60,000 nt of DNA from Diphasiastrum complanatum (GCA_029204225.1 CM055092.1:45704087-45764086); one strand, 5' to 3'. Shown: positions 1 to 12,258, counted from the first letter of the stretch. A program made the numbers and translations. Notes: generated from the letters alone by a model not told the origin.

Positions 1-590
1 ATCATTGCATATTGGAAATTGAGCACTACTAATTAGAAAAGTATTGGTGGATCACTACAGATTGTCAATCACTGTTGGAAGTAATTGGTACACATGAAAG
101 GAAGCATGCACATACACAGATTGCTAGGATGCATTTGCTGTGTCTTGTGAAGTAGCAGATTACTGAGGTTTAGGAAGGGGAAGAACCTTGATCATGCTGA
201 AGGAGATCTCAGGAGTCAGGATCAGCTTATGAATAGGAGTTGTTTGCAATCAGGATGCAAGGTGGAGAAAAGATCCACAGTCTAATTGCTACTGATCAAG
301 AATGCTGCAGGAGAACATTGACAGGTTGTTGAAGCTACATGTAAGTTGGTTCATGCAGTTGCAAGGCAAAGTGGAGGGGATGTATAGACCATGGGTCTAT
401 ATAAATAAATCAATATTCAAGAGGATGTTCATTGATTTACCGTTTCTTATCATGGTGGCAAATGATAAGTTCATCAAGGCATTCTACATAAAGAAGAGCC
501 GCAACCTTGTCCACACTCAGATCCCTGCACACAAACTCCAAATCTTTCACTACATCTGAGTTTCTACTAACTGGATAGAGCCACATAAAT
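1..590. other. Non-coding stretch, nothing recognised
   Basis: AT-rich sequence with only a short open frame (302-559) that shows no recognisable motif and no family resemblance. I see no RNA gene, repeat or transposon motif here. It may be intron or intergenic DNA upstream of the methyltransferase exons further along. Confidence 0.4.
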
Positions 591-712
591 GGTTGCATCA
601 TTGCCCAAATCCATGGGCTGATAGACTCACAAATCCACTGTTAACAAATGCCAACACATACCTGGATTTACTCCTCCTCCAAGCTTCCGCTCCTCCCGTT
701 CCTCACGCTTCA

Positions 713-841
713 AATCTCAATTGGAGCTCAGCTTCGAATCTCAACCGACACACACTGTCCAATCTCAACCGACAGCCAGTGTCAGATCTCAACCGAAGCC
801 AATCTGTTAAATCTCAACTGGAGGCCTTTGTCAAATCTCAA
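713..841. repeat. 24-bp tandem repeat, six degenerate copies
   Basis: The core AATCTCAA(C/T)CGAC recurs at about 713, 737, 761, 785, 810 and 834, a spacing of 24-25 bp. Because 24 is a multiple of three, a + frame running 593-1006 stays open and reads as an 8-residue repeat built on S-N-L-N-R. Nothing else in that frame resembles a known protein, so I treat it as a minisatellite and not as a gene. Confidence 0.7.
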
Positions 842-1264
842 CCGACGTACTCTGTTGCCTCTGCCCTCCAACCGAATTCCATCGCAACAACAGCATTCCA
901 TTTCCTACACTTGCAAACAGACCACCATCGCAAACGACCCACCCATCCGCTCATTGTGACCGCATTCTCTTGCACCATTAGGTGTTGGTGCTTTTACCTT
1001 AAATAGAGACATCAATTAGGCAATTGCTTTTAAGCTGCTTTTGTCGGCATAGACCAAAGTCTATAAGTATGTAGTGCACCCTACCTCATTTGCAATGGGA
1101 CATAGTTGGAGTTTCTCATCAATTGTGTTCTCTCTCATGTGTTTGGCTATTGTTTCATGTGTCTTGGGTTACTTGTATGAGCAAGTGATTTTCTAGCACT
1201 CCCTCCTATCTAGAATACGTGTTGGTCATGATTTTATCTCAAGTGACACCAAGCCTTCCACATG

Positions 1265-1525
1265 GTTGTCATCTTGATGTAAGCACTTCTGCTTACATGG
1301 AGAATTGAATGCACTTTATATCCCTAAGGTAACTCTAACTTATAGGCCACCTCACCAATTTCCTTCATGACCTTCCATGCTCCACAATACCTTGGTGATA
1401 GTTGCTTACACTTACTAGTACACATTACATTCGACTTGGAAGGCTTGAAAAAGCATTGAATCACCCACTTTCATTTCCCTAAAGGTACGATGCTCGTGTG
1501 CATAACTTTTTGCTTGTGCCCGAGT
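1265..1525 (-). pseudogene. Ty3/gypsy integrase C-terminal fragment
   Basis: Reading the minus strand from 1525 down gives AQAKSYAHEHRTFREMKVGD and then, after a frameshift, KQLSPRYCGAWKV followed by EIGEVAYKLELP, a stop, and GYKVHSILHVS. This is the order seen at the end of gypsy integrases: a basic helix, then the GPY/F-like module in which a P-R-Y/F-x-G-P/A-W/Y core precedes V-A-Y-K-L-x-L-P and V-H-x-x-F/L-H-V-S. The stop is TAG where CAG (Gln) is usual. The minus sequence below 1265 includes an ILDRRE stretch like the entry to a chromodomain, but this part is weak. The fragment is a decayed remnant without the catalytic core. The family assignment rests on motif memory alone. Confidence 0.65.
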
Positions 1526-3398
1526 GTCGGAAAGGTTCAATTTTTCAATTTTAAAGCTTCGTTTCTTTGTTGATTTTTTCAGTCTTTCAAATTGAAATTA
1601 CACAGCCTCAAACCTGCAGTTATAAACTACTAGATTGTTGGCTTACTGGGCCTATATCTGGCACATATATGACATGTATTGCAGGTCTTACATTTATATA
1701 CTTAGTAGAGAATTGTATTTTCAGTCATGCAATTATTTTATTTATGTACCTTCTTTATTCATTTTAATTTGCTGTGATTTTGATTATAACTTGGTATTAG
1801 GGCAATTTTTTGAAAAAAATTGACTTTTTTGTGCCTGCATACTTTGGTTCTTTAATATCCTTATCATCCAGTAAGGAAAGGGGTATTGTGGGGTAGGTTG
1901 TACATGGCAAGTAGCTGGAAACTGAGATGGAGCTGGCACATTACTAACCAACACTCGTAGCATTGGACATTAGTCAAAGTCTTTTCCAACAAAAATAGAT
2001 GATCTTGTGCATCTGGAGGTTGGGGATGCCCAAACTACATGATCTCGTGTCTGTAGCAGATCGTGGTTTGTGTTGTGGACTTGGCGAAATGGATGTTATT
2101 TTCAATAGAGTCCATCTCACCATAACAAATCCAAAAAAAAAATCCAAAAAGTAAAGAAACGGTTTAAGAAAGAAACTGTAGCAAAAAAAAGATTATGAAC
2201 TTGAAAATTGATGGTCTCTCAAAACCACCTCACTTTTCTCTCAAGTGATATCTACACTCTCTTTTTCAGGCTTTGCCAAACATCGTGGTTTAGACATAAG
2301 CTACCGTTTGTAGACTGTTGATCGCTCGATATGAAGCATTTTTACTTTTCATGGGGAAGGAATTTTGTCCATAGGTTTTAGAAACTTTTTGGAGCAGCTT
2401 ACCCCTTAGGAGGGCACACTGTTTTTTCTGCCATAGGACACACCCAAAGTTGTTTGTACTTTATTTATACTATTTCCAGATGTTCAATTGTCGATAATAC
2501 ACTTTTCAATGCATTCCAGTCACTTCATCTTTTCATGTACCCCAGTATGTGTTTCAAGATTTGATCACATCGTTCTGCTTCCTACAATAGGGCATTTTGT
2601 ATTCCTCTTACAAATTGAAGATGTGATTGGTCAAAGTTAGGAAGATTGAATTTCAGCCTTTAGGCTTTTTGGTATTTCATCTCTTTCATGGTTTGACATA
2701 CAATCTTCATTGTTTGGTGGCATTAGTGTATTTGTTGCAGTAGGTTGCCTACATTTGCTTTTTATAGCTTTTCAATTGAATGACTATAGGTAAGGTTTAT
2801 ATGTTTTAAGCATGTCATTATGTTTCTTATTCAGGAAAAGTTGTAGGAACTCTCGACAGCCTTGGCAAGTTGGATGATATCGTTCACAAATTAATTCGAT
2901 TCTATGGATGACAAAATTTTCTAGTTTGTTTTTCAGATTTTAGTATTACATTGATAGATGGCAATGGTGTCTACAACCAAGCCACAAATGTTTACAAAGA
3001 TACAATTTGAATTGGGATTTCTCTTCTTTGACCTTCTTGCTTGTCCATCATTGTTCAGGAAGAATCCTAGACATGGGAATCAGGCCTTCAAAGTCAAGTT
3101 AATTAATCATGCCTAGAAATTCCATTCAAGGCCAGTTTGTGAGGTGGTTGGCGTCTATGGGACTCCAAATATTGACATGTGGAGCAGCACATGGTGTGTG
3201 ATGGCTATATGCATCATGGGGACTATTAATAGTAAATGATGCTGGGTCTAGCATACAGAAGGGTTGCATGGACACATGCACAGTCTAGGGCATATATACG
3301 CTAGTAGGAACTTGCGCTCCTCACTTTGGCTTTCAGCTTTTGGCTTTCGGTACTCGTCCTCATCAACATTCAGATACCTTGGCTAGGGGGTCAAGCTT
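1526..3398. other. Non-coding stretch
   Basis: AT-rich DNA with dense stops in all frames. No exon of the downstream methyltransferase could be recognised, although its upstream exons should lie here or before the window. I see no complete repeat element. Confidence 0.4.
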
Positions 3399-3406
3399 GT
3401 GTGTAT

Positions 3407-4055
3407 CTTAGAAACCCATTCCGACCATTTTGGGTCGGAATGCACTGTACATTCCGAAAGGTACTGGGTCGGAACGCTTTAGAAAAAAAAAAACAGGTGT
3501 TGAACTGGCCGCGATCGTCCTTCTTCTTGGTAATACATTGAGGGACACTAGATACACTGAAAAACATACAATTCAAGCAGAAACAAAGTTGAAGAGGTTT
3601 CACAACACATCCTCCATCTCTGTCATACTCATTTGTGTATATTTTTTCTATGGCATTTTGTTGCTGCTGTGCTAGTTTGTCACTGCGCTGTGCACATATT
3701 CAGATGAGTGGCCCTTTTTTTCTTCATTGTGTTCCGTATCTCGGTTATGCACGAAATTTAATGCTATATTTGAAAACTCACCCTCTATCTCGATGTCCAT
3801 GTCTTGTCTGACGCTAGATAATTTTTTGTCTGACTGCTGATCAGAGCTGCTTATAGCCAAAAAATCTGGCAAAAATGAATGAAATTCTTGCAGCTCACGT
3901 TGATCCTAGAATCGCTATCTGATCCACGTTCTTAAGCTCATGTTGATCCTAGAATCGCTCTTTGTTAAAAAGGAACGTATTTTTTGAAAAAAAATTTTGG
4001 TGAAGTTTTGGAACTTAACGAGTTCCAGAACACATTCCGTTCCCGGGCAACTATG
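3407..4055. mobile_element. hAT-type MITE with 8-bp target duplication
   Basis: A 649-bp block is flanked on both sides by the direct repeat GTGTGTAT (3399-3406 and 4056-4063), the 8-bp target-site length typical of hAT elements. The left end reads CTTAGAAACCCATTCCG. The reverse complement of the right end reads CATAGTTGCCCGGGAACGG. They share the C-N-TAG start and a CC tract but are imperfect. The termini hold nested palindromes such as CCGACCATTTTGGGTCGG. There is no transposase frame, so the element is non-autonomous. Confidence 0.6.
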
Positions 4056-4784
4056 GTGTGTATTAATGTTAGGCTTCTACATTGGGTGGGTGGCTTGGCT
4101 CCTCAATTGCCCTTTTGATGTTCTTGTAAGCAAGATCTTCAAGTGTTCCTCACAAATGTGTTCCTAGATCTTTATTTTCTTCATCCGAATTTGCCTTTCT
4201 GCGTATGTTCCTATCAATTATTTTTTTTCCACAAAAACAAACTTCAACTTAAGATTGTTAGCCCTTATATTTGCTAAGGGGCTCTTCTATGTTGTATATC
4301 ATATATTGAAAAGAGAAAAGGCTATAAGTTGTTCAACTTTAAATTGTACATGTTCCTAGCAGGCAGCCTCTTTGGACTCGCAAAAGTAGGCGTTTGTTAG
4401 CAAACTTTGTTTGATTTGGAGAGGAGAAGAAATGAGTTTAATGAGTACAGCTTGAGAGAATTTAGAAGAGTAATCAAACCCATTGGCATGAATTAGTAAG
4501 GCTGAGTACTAGAACATCTTTAATCTTTTTTTTTTGTGGAGAAAACTTAAACTCCAGACAATATGACAAATCCTATTTATTCTGTTGGATGTAAACTTTT
4601 TTAATGGATGAAAAAAATGGCAACAACTAGATGCATCTTGTAAATAAAGTAATTTTTTGAGAAGTAAAATGAAAAAAAAGAGGGCATGGTATGTCATTGC
4701 AAACATGCTACCATTCTTTATTTTCTTCAGAGTTTGTGACAATCAATGAAGCGCCATAGCATTTCTAATTGGTTTTGCATTCAG

Positions 4785-5741
4785 GCCAGAGGTTGCATGC
4801 TATGGAGTTGAGAAAGCCAACCGAGTTCCAGTCTTTTTTACCACAAGTGAGTATACTCTTGCAGGCTTTTTTGACTTGCTTACTGGATATTGTTTCCCAG
4901 CGTCTAGTGAAGGAACTAGAACTCATTGACAAGCCATTTTTTAGGGACTATTTGCTCTTGAGGGTCAAGTAAATGTCCTAAGTTCTAACTCCAAAAGAAA
5001 AAGTAGAAGTTTGTTGTTAGTCTAATTGAATATCAGACTTTGCCCTTCTCCTAATTTTATATTCTGCATAAATATCTCTGGTGTGAGGTTAGGTTACATT
5101 AAGGCACCATCCCATTGTAATTGGACCCATATGGAGTAAATTTTTCCCAGTCCAAGCCACAGTACTTAGACTTTGGGCTATCACATTGTTTGAGATTCAC
5201 ATTGGGACAGATCAGAGTTTCTTCACGTCAGCTTGAGGTTGAGACGGGACGCTTCCAGGGTACCCTGCGTGATGACAGGATATGCCGGATATGTTCACTT
5301 GGAGAGGTTGAGGAGCATTTCATGTTCAGATGTCCTGCTTATTATGAGATACATGGTCGGTATTACTGCTTATTCACAGACTCACCTACTACTTTACGTT
5401 CTCTCATCTCCTACGAGGATCCTTGGTGTGTAGCCCTTATGTTACAAGAGATGTCCCTAATACGGAGAGTCTTTGCTCAGCCGGATATTCATGATACACG
5501 GACTCAGATTACCAGCCGTCTTAGTTGAGAGCATTTTGCAGATCTATATACTTCTTCTCAGCATGGGCATTTGCACTTATTGTATCACCTCTTATACTTC
5601 TTATAAGATCTATCTCCTAGTTTTCTTATCTAGTAGAAGTTTGTTTTACTGGAGACATTTATATGGTCCTTCTGCTGTTTATCACACTTGAGATGTACTT
5701 ATTTGGTCTTATATGCCTTTTGACATTAAAAGATGTTAATA

Positions 5742-5818
<77 letters not shown>

Positions 5819-7705
5819 GGTAACTTTTTTGAACTTCAATGAATCTTTTTAATGTTGGGACCATGCAACCGTACTTTTCTACATGTGCAGTAGCTTGAAA
5901 TAACAGGGACCAACTGTACAATAACTTTTGGCTATTAACCAAAATTTAGTTGCATCTTCAGCTACGTGGCTACAGCAGTCCGCAGAAACTCTGGCATCTT
6001 TGTTATTATGCATCGAGGAACATACTTTCTTTGGATGATTTCGATTTTCGACACATATTACATGATTTTTTTGACTGCACTAATGAAATATTTGTACTGG
6101 TCTTGTTTCAGGTAGTCTCGGCAAAGGTTGCCTTATTGGCCATAGCAGAGGCAACACCAATGGTAAAAGTTCTGTCTGGTCTGCAGAAGAATTCCCAAGG
6201 CGGGATCTTACTGATTGGTCCAGAAGGAGGTCAGTGTATGTATGTGGCCCTGATGTTTTGAAAAGCAACTTATCAAGGGTTGTGTTGTTCTACATCCAGT
6301 CATGTTTTCACATTGCCACTGACAGTTCAACATTGCTGCCCATCTTAGAGCTTATGATTTGGGAGTTTTGCAGCTGCTTTAAGCAGTCTAATAAGATTAA
6401 TGTTTTAGGTTATTTGGAGAGGTATGAATAGGAAACATCTTAGGCTTTAAAAACCAGCAAAATAGCATATTGCATTTGGCATTACATTACAGTAGCCAAC
6501 AGTGTATGGTGCTGTTGAGTGGCCATGCTGAACTTACTAGGCTAACATGTGATTATACGTCTCATTTATGCGTCTGTAGATATTTATTGAAACCATAGAA
6601 AGAACCGTGCCACGGTTCATGTAATTAATTAATTAATTAATCAATTTTATTTTGGTCCCTTTTCCAACTTAATTAATTTCATGCAATTCGGATCCTAGAG
6701 AGAGATTGGGACAGTCTAGAGAGAGACTGTACCGACCTATCTAGAGAGAGAAAGTTAGGGTTTGCGTTTCACTTTACTTTTTAGAGCAAAAAGCAAGTTT
6801 TTTAACATTATGGAGGTCCTTTTATGGAGGTTTTTGGCTTTTTTTTTGGTTGTTTTTGGGGGTGGGAAGCCAACGAAAAGCCATTAATTAAATGCTATGG
6901 TGGGGAGGACACTCCCCCCAAAATATAGAATCAAATTCCCTAAACAATCCTGGCTTTTTTTTGCCTTTTTTTTGCCTTTTTTTGGGCTATTTTTGGTGGT
7001 GGGAAGTAAAAAAAATAAAAAAATTAATTAATTAATTAACGGTTCATGGTCCCAAACTTGGTGAACCGTCCGGTTCATGAACCGTTAACGGTTTACCGAT
7101 ACTATGATTGAAACACGTTCAATTGCTTTATGACTGGCTTAATAGTCTTTGAGAAAAATAAAACCCAGTGGAAGGTTTCTGTTGACATTTATCATTGGAG
7201 GAGTTTGCTATTGCGGTTAAGTGTCCTCTTCATTTCTTTGGTTGATATCAATTAGATTCTAGCCTATATTTAATTCAAAATTACATAATTCTCAACAAAA
7301 GTACATCAAAGGATTCAAAACTATTATCTAAACCATTTAGGTTGTCAACTGCTGTACGGAAGAAATTTCATCTTTCACAAGCGCATGCATGTATATCTAC
7401 CCAGAAATAGATGTCTCTCAGCTCAGGTATCATTACATCCAGAACTGCAGGAAGTTCCTCAGCAAGCTTTTTGGCATACTTGGAAATGTTGGAATTTTCT
7501 GATTGCTGCCTCAGTTAAAAATCTCCTTATCAAGTGCTTGTGTTATGCTTTTGCACGTGCAGATTTTACAGATGAAGAAGTGAAGCTACTACTTGATGCA
7601 GGTGCCCTGCAGGTGGGCCTAGGACCTCGGCGTTTGCGAGTTGAAACTGCTGCAGTGGCTATGCTTGCCACAGCTGTTCTCATGGGTGAAAATACCGCAC
7701 TTTAG
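4785..7705 (+). CDS. RsmE-like 16S rRNA (uracil-N3)-methyltransferase, 3' exons
   Basis: Three exons encode the C-terminal SPOUT domain of an RsmE-family enzyme, which methylates N3 of a uracil near the 3' end of bacterial-type 16S rRNA (U1498 in E. coli). In plants the substrate is presumably organellar rRNA, and the missing N-terminus would carry the targeting signal. Exon 4785-4846 gives QRLHAMELRKPTEFQSFLPQ. Exon 6112-6229 gives VVSAKVALLAIAEATPMVKV and ends at the knot motif LLIGPEG. Exon 7563-7705 gives DFTDEEVKLLLDAG and then LGPRRLRVETAA, ending in TAG at 7703-7705. Splice sites are CAG/GCC, CAA/GTGAGT, CAG/GTA, GGAG/GTCAGT and CAG/ATT, and the phases join without a break. The N-terminal PUA-like part and the V-E-K-x-T-E-L-G segment were not found, so the gene is partial here. 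The first intron carries a LINE remnant and the second a MITE. The three exons show no defect. Confidence 0.85.
5103..5740 (+). pseudogene. LINE reverse-transcriptase C-terminal remnant
   Basis: An open frame at 5121-5528 ends a non-LTR retrotransposon ORF2. It reads RVSSRQLEVETGRFQGTLRD, then DRICRICSLGEVEEHFMFRC and PAYYEIHGRY. The C-x2-C ... H-x3-C arrangement with a following P-A-Y is the terminal zinc-knuckle region of plant LINE ORF2 proteins. The reverse transcriptase and endonuclease domains are absent, which fits 5' truncation. After the stop the sequence runs about 200 bp to AATAAAG at 5738-5744 and then straight into a pure CT tract, so the microsatellite may be the element's tail. 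It sits in an intron of the RsmE-like gene, in the same orientation. Confidence 0.75.
5745..5816. repeat. (CT)n microsatellite
   Basis: Uninterrupted CT dinucleotides, about 36 units. Long Arg-Glu frames on the opposite strand are artefacts of this tract. Confidence 0.98.
6594..7106. mobile_element. hAT-type MITE in RsmE intron
   Basis: A 513-bp element is flanked by the 8-bp direct repeat ATTGAAAC (6586-6593 and 7107-7114). The left end is CATAGAAAGAACCGTG. The reverse complement of the right end is CATAGTATCGGTAAACCG. Both continue into the CGGTTCATG motif and a TTAA(TTAA)n run, so the termini are inverted repeats of about 50 bp with internal divergence. There is no coding capacity. It lies in the intron before the last RsmE exon. 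Its CATAG ends resemble the right end of the element at 3407-4055. Confidence 0.75.
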
Positions 7706-8696
7706 GTTATTATTTATTACAACCAAATCATTTTAACATGCTTGCCTCCTTACTACTTGGAGGCAGCAGAATTCGGAAGATGTTTTTGGTAGGTTTCTCA
7801 CATTCTGTGAATAAATCTCTATATCTGAACCATCGGGTGATTCTAGATCTCTTTTCCGCCTCAACAAACAATATTTGGCCATGGGTTCTTTCATTATAAG
7901 AATGGACGTTTTTGTTTTTGATAACATTCAAACTATCTAGAAATCAGTAGTAGCTGCTTGTTGATGTGGTGGTTTGATATCATAATGGATGTCTTCCTAT
8001 TTAAAGCTTATCCAGCATCAAGGCACTTTTGGACATATTGAGCTTTAATTCTCATGTAAGACACATAGAAAGCGCGACAGAAAAAGGAAACGATCCAACA
8101 GACTGCAATCTGCTCCCAAAGTTCTTGCAAGGATAGGCCTTAAAGCAGCAGGATGGATGCACATTGTCAAGAAACATACTTGATATGAAATATTTGACAG
8201 ATGAGGGAAAGTCGACGTCATAGATGCACACCTTTGCGTGCTTTTAGGATGCAAGGGCCCTCCACTACGAGTGCTTCAAAGCACACTCATGCATGTGAGT
8301 ATTTTTAGCTTAGCCAAATGACTTTTTGCCATGTGGCTAATATTAAGTGGCCCAAAATCTCCACCTGTGAGGGTATGCTGCAAAACAATCCAAATCATCG
8401 CATTGCAGAATCATACACAATTGTACGAGTATGGGTGTGAGAGTTCTCAACTTGCAAGGTAGGGGATGAGCTTCCTTGCACACACACTCATGAAAGCTAT
8501 TGAAAAGTTCACCAAAATAATCATTGCTTGAAGAGAGTGAATTTGGCTATTGGACTTAGGGAAAAACCATGGCAGGTTACCATGCAACAATTGTTTGAGT
8601 GGCTAGGGTCAAAAACTGGCTTTCCTCTTATGTGCTTCTAGGATGTGAAGTCCCTTCATTGTGAAAGATTATGCAAATGCCAATATAGGCTAAATA
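7706..8696. other. 3' flank of the RsmE-like gene, nothing recognised
   Basis: Presumed 3' UTR and intergenic DNA. No further coding or repeat motif was recognised apart from a short direct repeat ATGCCAATATAGGCTA (near 8677 and 8731) that straddles the start of the LTR proposed next. Confidence 0.35.
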
Positions 8697-9140
8697 TGTT
8701 ATTGTCAAAGATATACAAATGACAATGTAGGAATGCCAATATAGGCTATCAATATGAATAGTAAAATAGTTAATACTAGGGGCCTAGACCTTGGTGTTAT
8801 AAAATCACACTAGTAAATAGGACAAACCATTCATTTCCAAAATTGGAATAGAGAGAATAGTCTTTTCATTGCTCTTTTCATTTGTTGTGTTGTAGAGGGA
8901 CACGAAGAATTACATTCTGAGTTAGTAATGTGATATTTCTATGTAATGTGCATGGGCATTTGAATTAAGGTTCTTGGCATCTTGTTGATTAGATCTAGAG
9001 CTCTTGAAATGCGTCAATAGAATTGTAAAGATTTGGTGATGTAATCATGTCATAGTGTGATATTGTGGCTCATTGCATTTTGTAGTCTTCCAAGTAGAAT
9101 TAAACTTGGTGCTTATGCTTCTTGTTAACAAATTTTAACA
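8697..9140 (+). mobile_element. Copia-type LTR, candidate 5' LTR
   Basis: The block begins TGTTATTG and ends TTTTAACA, giving the inverted termini TGTTA/TAACA. The very next base starts TGGTATCAAAG (9141-9151), the initiator-Met-tRNA primer-binding site of plant Copia elements with one A for G change. Downstream (9200-9260) the sequence is too decayed to read as gag with confidence. The 3' end is supported by the PBS. The 5' end is chosen only because it gives TG...CA termini of about 444 bp. Confidence 0.55.
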
Positions 9141-9151
9141 TGGTATCAAAG
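9141..9151 (+). other. Copia primer-binding site (tRNA-iMet type)
   Basis: TGGTATCAAAG directly follows the TAACA end of the proposed LTR. The usual plant Copia site is TGGTATCAGAGC, so this copy is slightly mutated. Confidence 0.6.
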
Positions 9152-10163
9152 TTTTGTTATGGTTTCATCAAACTTTCATACAAGTCTTTTTTAATGTGCT
9201 TTCAATTGATTTAAGGAAGAATTAAATTGAATTTCAAGTTAGAGGATTATTAATACCAGAAGTGCAAGATTTTGCATTTGGTGTGTTTGGAGGTGGAGAT
9301 ATTTGATAGGAGGCTAAGGTGAATCCAAAAATTTGATTTCTTAGGTTGTGTAAGTCGCATTAAAGACAACAAGTGGAGCATCAAGCTAGTCGTATTGTGT
9401 TGCCAAGACGAGCATTGTTTTTGGTAGTGGAGGCATGTTGGTGGTGGTCATTGGATTTGTAGCCAAGATATGAACTTATCGTTATACGTAGTGACTATAT
9501 TAGTTAGTGGAAGGCTACAAAAATTGTTTATCTCCAATTCTCTCCAGGAAGATTGTTGCTTGCATATATGTTAAATGATCTATGGTTCTTTTTCTCAACA
9601 ACCATGAAATCAATCTAGTTCTTAGAAGATAATAGGCACATGTCTCTTGATTTTGGACCCAAAAGCTTCTTCTTCTTCAAGCATAATGGATGGCTTGACT
9701 AGAACTCTGAACCTTTTTTTGCCTCATTCTTTCCAATATCAACAATGACTTCGAGCTTTCCCGCACGTTGTAGTACAACTAAATGACTAGTGGCAATATT
9801 TGTATACTAGGCTATGTCAGACAAAACAAAGACTATCCTCAAAGGTACACTTAAATCCTTAATTTGAATTTTTATTTTGGCAAATTTCTCTGACCAACTT
9901 GATTGCATACCCTACCTTCTTATTAGCTTGGGCAAGAAATGCTTATCTTAGAATCTTTCCGAATAAATGAAAATTCTAAAATGATAATTTCCAATTCTAC
10001 AATATCAAATAGTGAAAGTGTCGAATTTTGAAAATTTGGATGAACTTTTTCCAAACTTAGACGACATATAAAAGTATCTAAAGTTTGGAATCGCTCAAAA
10101 AAAACTCCACCTTATTGAGCTAAGTATATAAAAGTAATAGAAATATAATAGATCCACACACAC

Positions 10164-10233
<70 letters not shown>

Positions 10234-11700
10234 AGCTGATGTTTAGAGATATTGAGTTCAAGTATTTTCAATATTTAAATACTGCACACACACAGAATGC
10301 TTAATTTCAAAAACTTATGTTGTTGTTGCCAGGATAGATAATAAACATTGTTGAATAAAAATATGCCCATCCATTTAAGAGGGTTCGCCTACATTGAAAT
10401 CCTTTGATCACACTCAATGCCTATGCTTAGAAACGCATCAACTATACCACTTCAACACATTTTCTAAATGGTGTTATCCCATGACATGTCTAATGATCTA
10501 TTCGCCAAGGTCCAATCTTGAAAATCTAAGATTAGAATGTCGGTTTCCAAAGACCAACGACATTCTTATTTTATAAATTTCAAATGATTGTCGCAAAGTT
10601 ACAAGGTTCAAAATGGCAAAGGTGTATTCTACATTGCAAATCGAGGGTGCAAATAGGCCCATCCTCATCCAATAGTGCAAAACTTTCCTAGACGCTTGAG
10701 AGATCGCGATGACATTTCACAAGCATTTTACATTGGGTGGGGCCTGGCTTGCACTCTTGGTCACTTTCAGTCTCAGTCACGTTGCAGAAGACATGAGCAA
10801 CACATTGGTCATTGTGGTTGAGGGTGCATACACAGATGGGCTCATTCTCACGCGATGATTGAGAAAGCGTGAAATATCCCTTAATAATGTATCTATAACA
10901 TCACATAGACTTCTCATGGACTTGATGAGAGTGAGTCCCTTGCGTGCACCCTCCAATCACAATGAGAAACACAATCCTCAACTTAAAATTCAATGTGGGA
11001 GTGACAATTTGATGACACCCATGAACAACCATATTTGTTGCATATAAATTTTTATCTTTGGCGTGACAACATAAGCTCCTGACAATTTGCCAAAAGCGTG
11101 GAGGTGAGTGAGCTTGAGCATTAAGTTATTTTTAAAAAAGAAAAAAAATAATTTTTAGATCTTAATGTCTTTAGTGATTTTTTTATTTTTTTAATATTTC
11201 AAAATTAAAAATTGATTTTTTTAATTTTTTAATGATTTGAATGCCTCCCAAATGCAAAAGCATCTTGTGATATATATAAATCACCTTAGAATTTTTGTTC
11301 TTATATTGCACCACAAAATTTTAATTTTAGGCCACAATAAAAAATGAAACAATCACAGTTGGATATTTGAAGATGGCTCATTAAAGGACCACTCACCAAT
11401 TGACAAGTGGCACCATACAAGCGCCTCTCATATCTCTGACTCACAGATTTTATTAGGGCCTTCCTTGCTCGAAGTTTCCGTCTTCACCAATCTTAGTGAC
11501 ACTACAGGATTCACAGCTGACACCGTTGGATTGTTCTCAACCCGTTCAGATTTTGCCAAGTTCTCACCGTTTAAGTGGTATATTGACGCGTGGCCAACAT
11601 CTAAGTGGGCGGCTGCAAAATACCTGCAGAGTCCAGGGATCCATTTTCTCAACGCTAGATTTAATTAGGGGTAGGGTCTACCCGATGGAGCTTTGACCTA
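9152..11700. other. Decayed retroelement interior and intergenic DNA
   Basis: AT-rich sequence with stops in every frame. Its first part would be the interior of the Copia remnant. The remainder holds a GA microsatellite and no gene that I can recognise. Confidence 0.4.
10167..10231. repeat. (GA)n microsatellite
   Basis: Uninterrupted GA tract of about 32 units, preceded by a short CACACACA run. Confidence 0.97.
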
Positions 11701-11780
11701 AAAATAAGAGTACAAACCCCACGTGGTCTTAACATCACTGTCAGTGAGCAACAAAGATGCTGTATTGTCGCTCCTACGCC

Positions 11781-11791
11781 CTAACCCTAAA
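11781..11791. promoter_or_regulatory. Telo-box-like motif upstream of ANTH gene
   Basis: CTAACCCTAAA lies about 470 bp before the ANTH start codon. Plant telo-boxes (AAACCCTAA) are common in promoters of broadly expressed genes. The match is short and its role here is inferred. Confidence 0.35.
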
Positions 11792-12258
11792 GCTGAGCAA
11801 GCATAGGGCTCCTCAGCTCCTGGGATAGATTCGTTAGGCTAAATTAGGCTTAGGGCCATTTTAAGTAGCCCTAACGAGGTTTTGAGCCCTAGAAAAAAGG
11901 GCGGAGAGGAAAGTGAGAGAGAGAAAAGTGGCGATCGATGGATACTGCCCACCTCAAGGCTGCCATGCCTCTGCTCCGCTGATTTCCTGCGCAGCAACAG
12001 CAGCAGCAGAAGCAGAAGCAACCTTAAAGCTTCCGATTTAGTACATCAGAGCACTCTGGCGCAGTGCTGAGATTCTCTTGATAGCGTAATTGGAAGTTGG
12101 AACGTATAGATCGATTGGAGCAGAAGAAAACAGGAGCTGAAGCAACCCAAAAAAACAGTAGTTTAGAAAAAGTAAAGCAGGATCGTAGTCGCTGGTGCTG
12201 TTATATCACAGAGCAGCAGCAGCAGTAGCAGAAGAGCAGGCTTGGAGAATTCTCAGAG

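Noticed and set aside
2834-2910. Possible upstream RsmE exon (GKVVGTLDSLGKLDDIVH after an acceptor-like TTATTCAG)
   Set aside because: The peptide only loosely resembles the N-terminal domain and there is no splice donor before the stop.
5736-5942. Arg-Glu repeat protein on the minus strand
   Set aside because: It is the CT microsatellite read in frame. The same applies to the Ser-Leu and Tyr-Ile repeats at 16099, 41545 and 51917.
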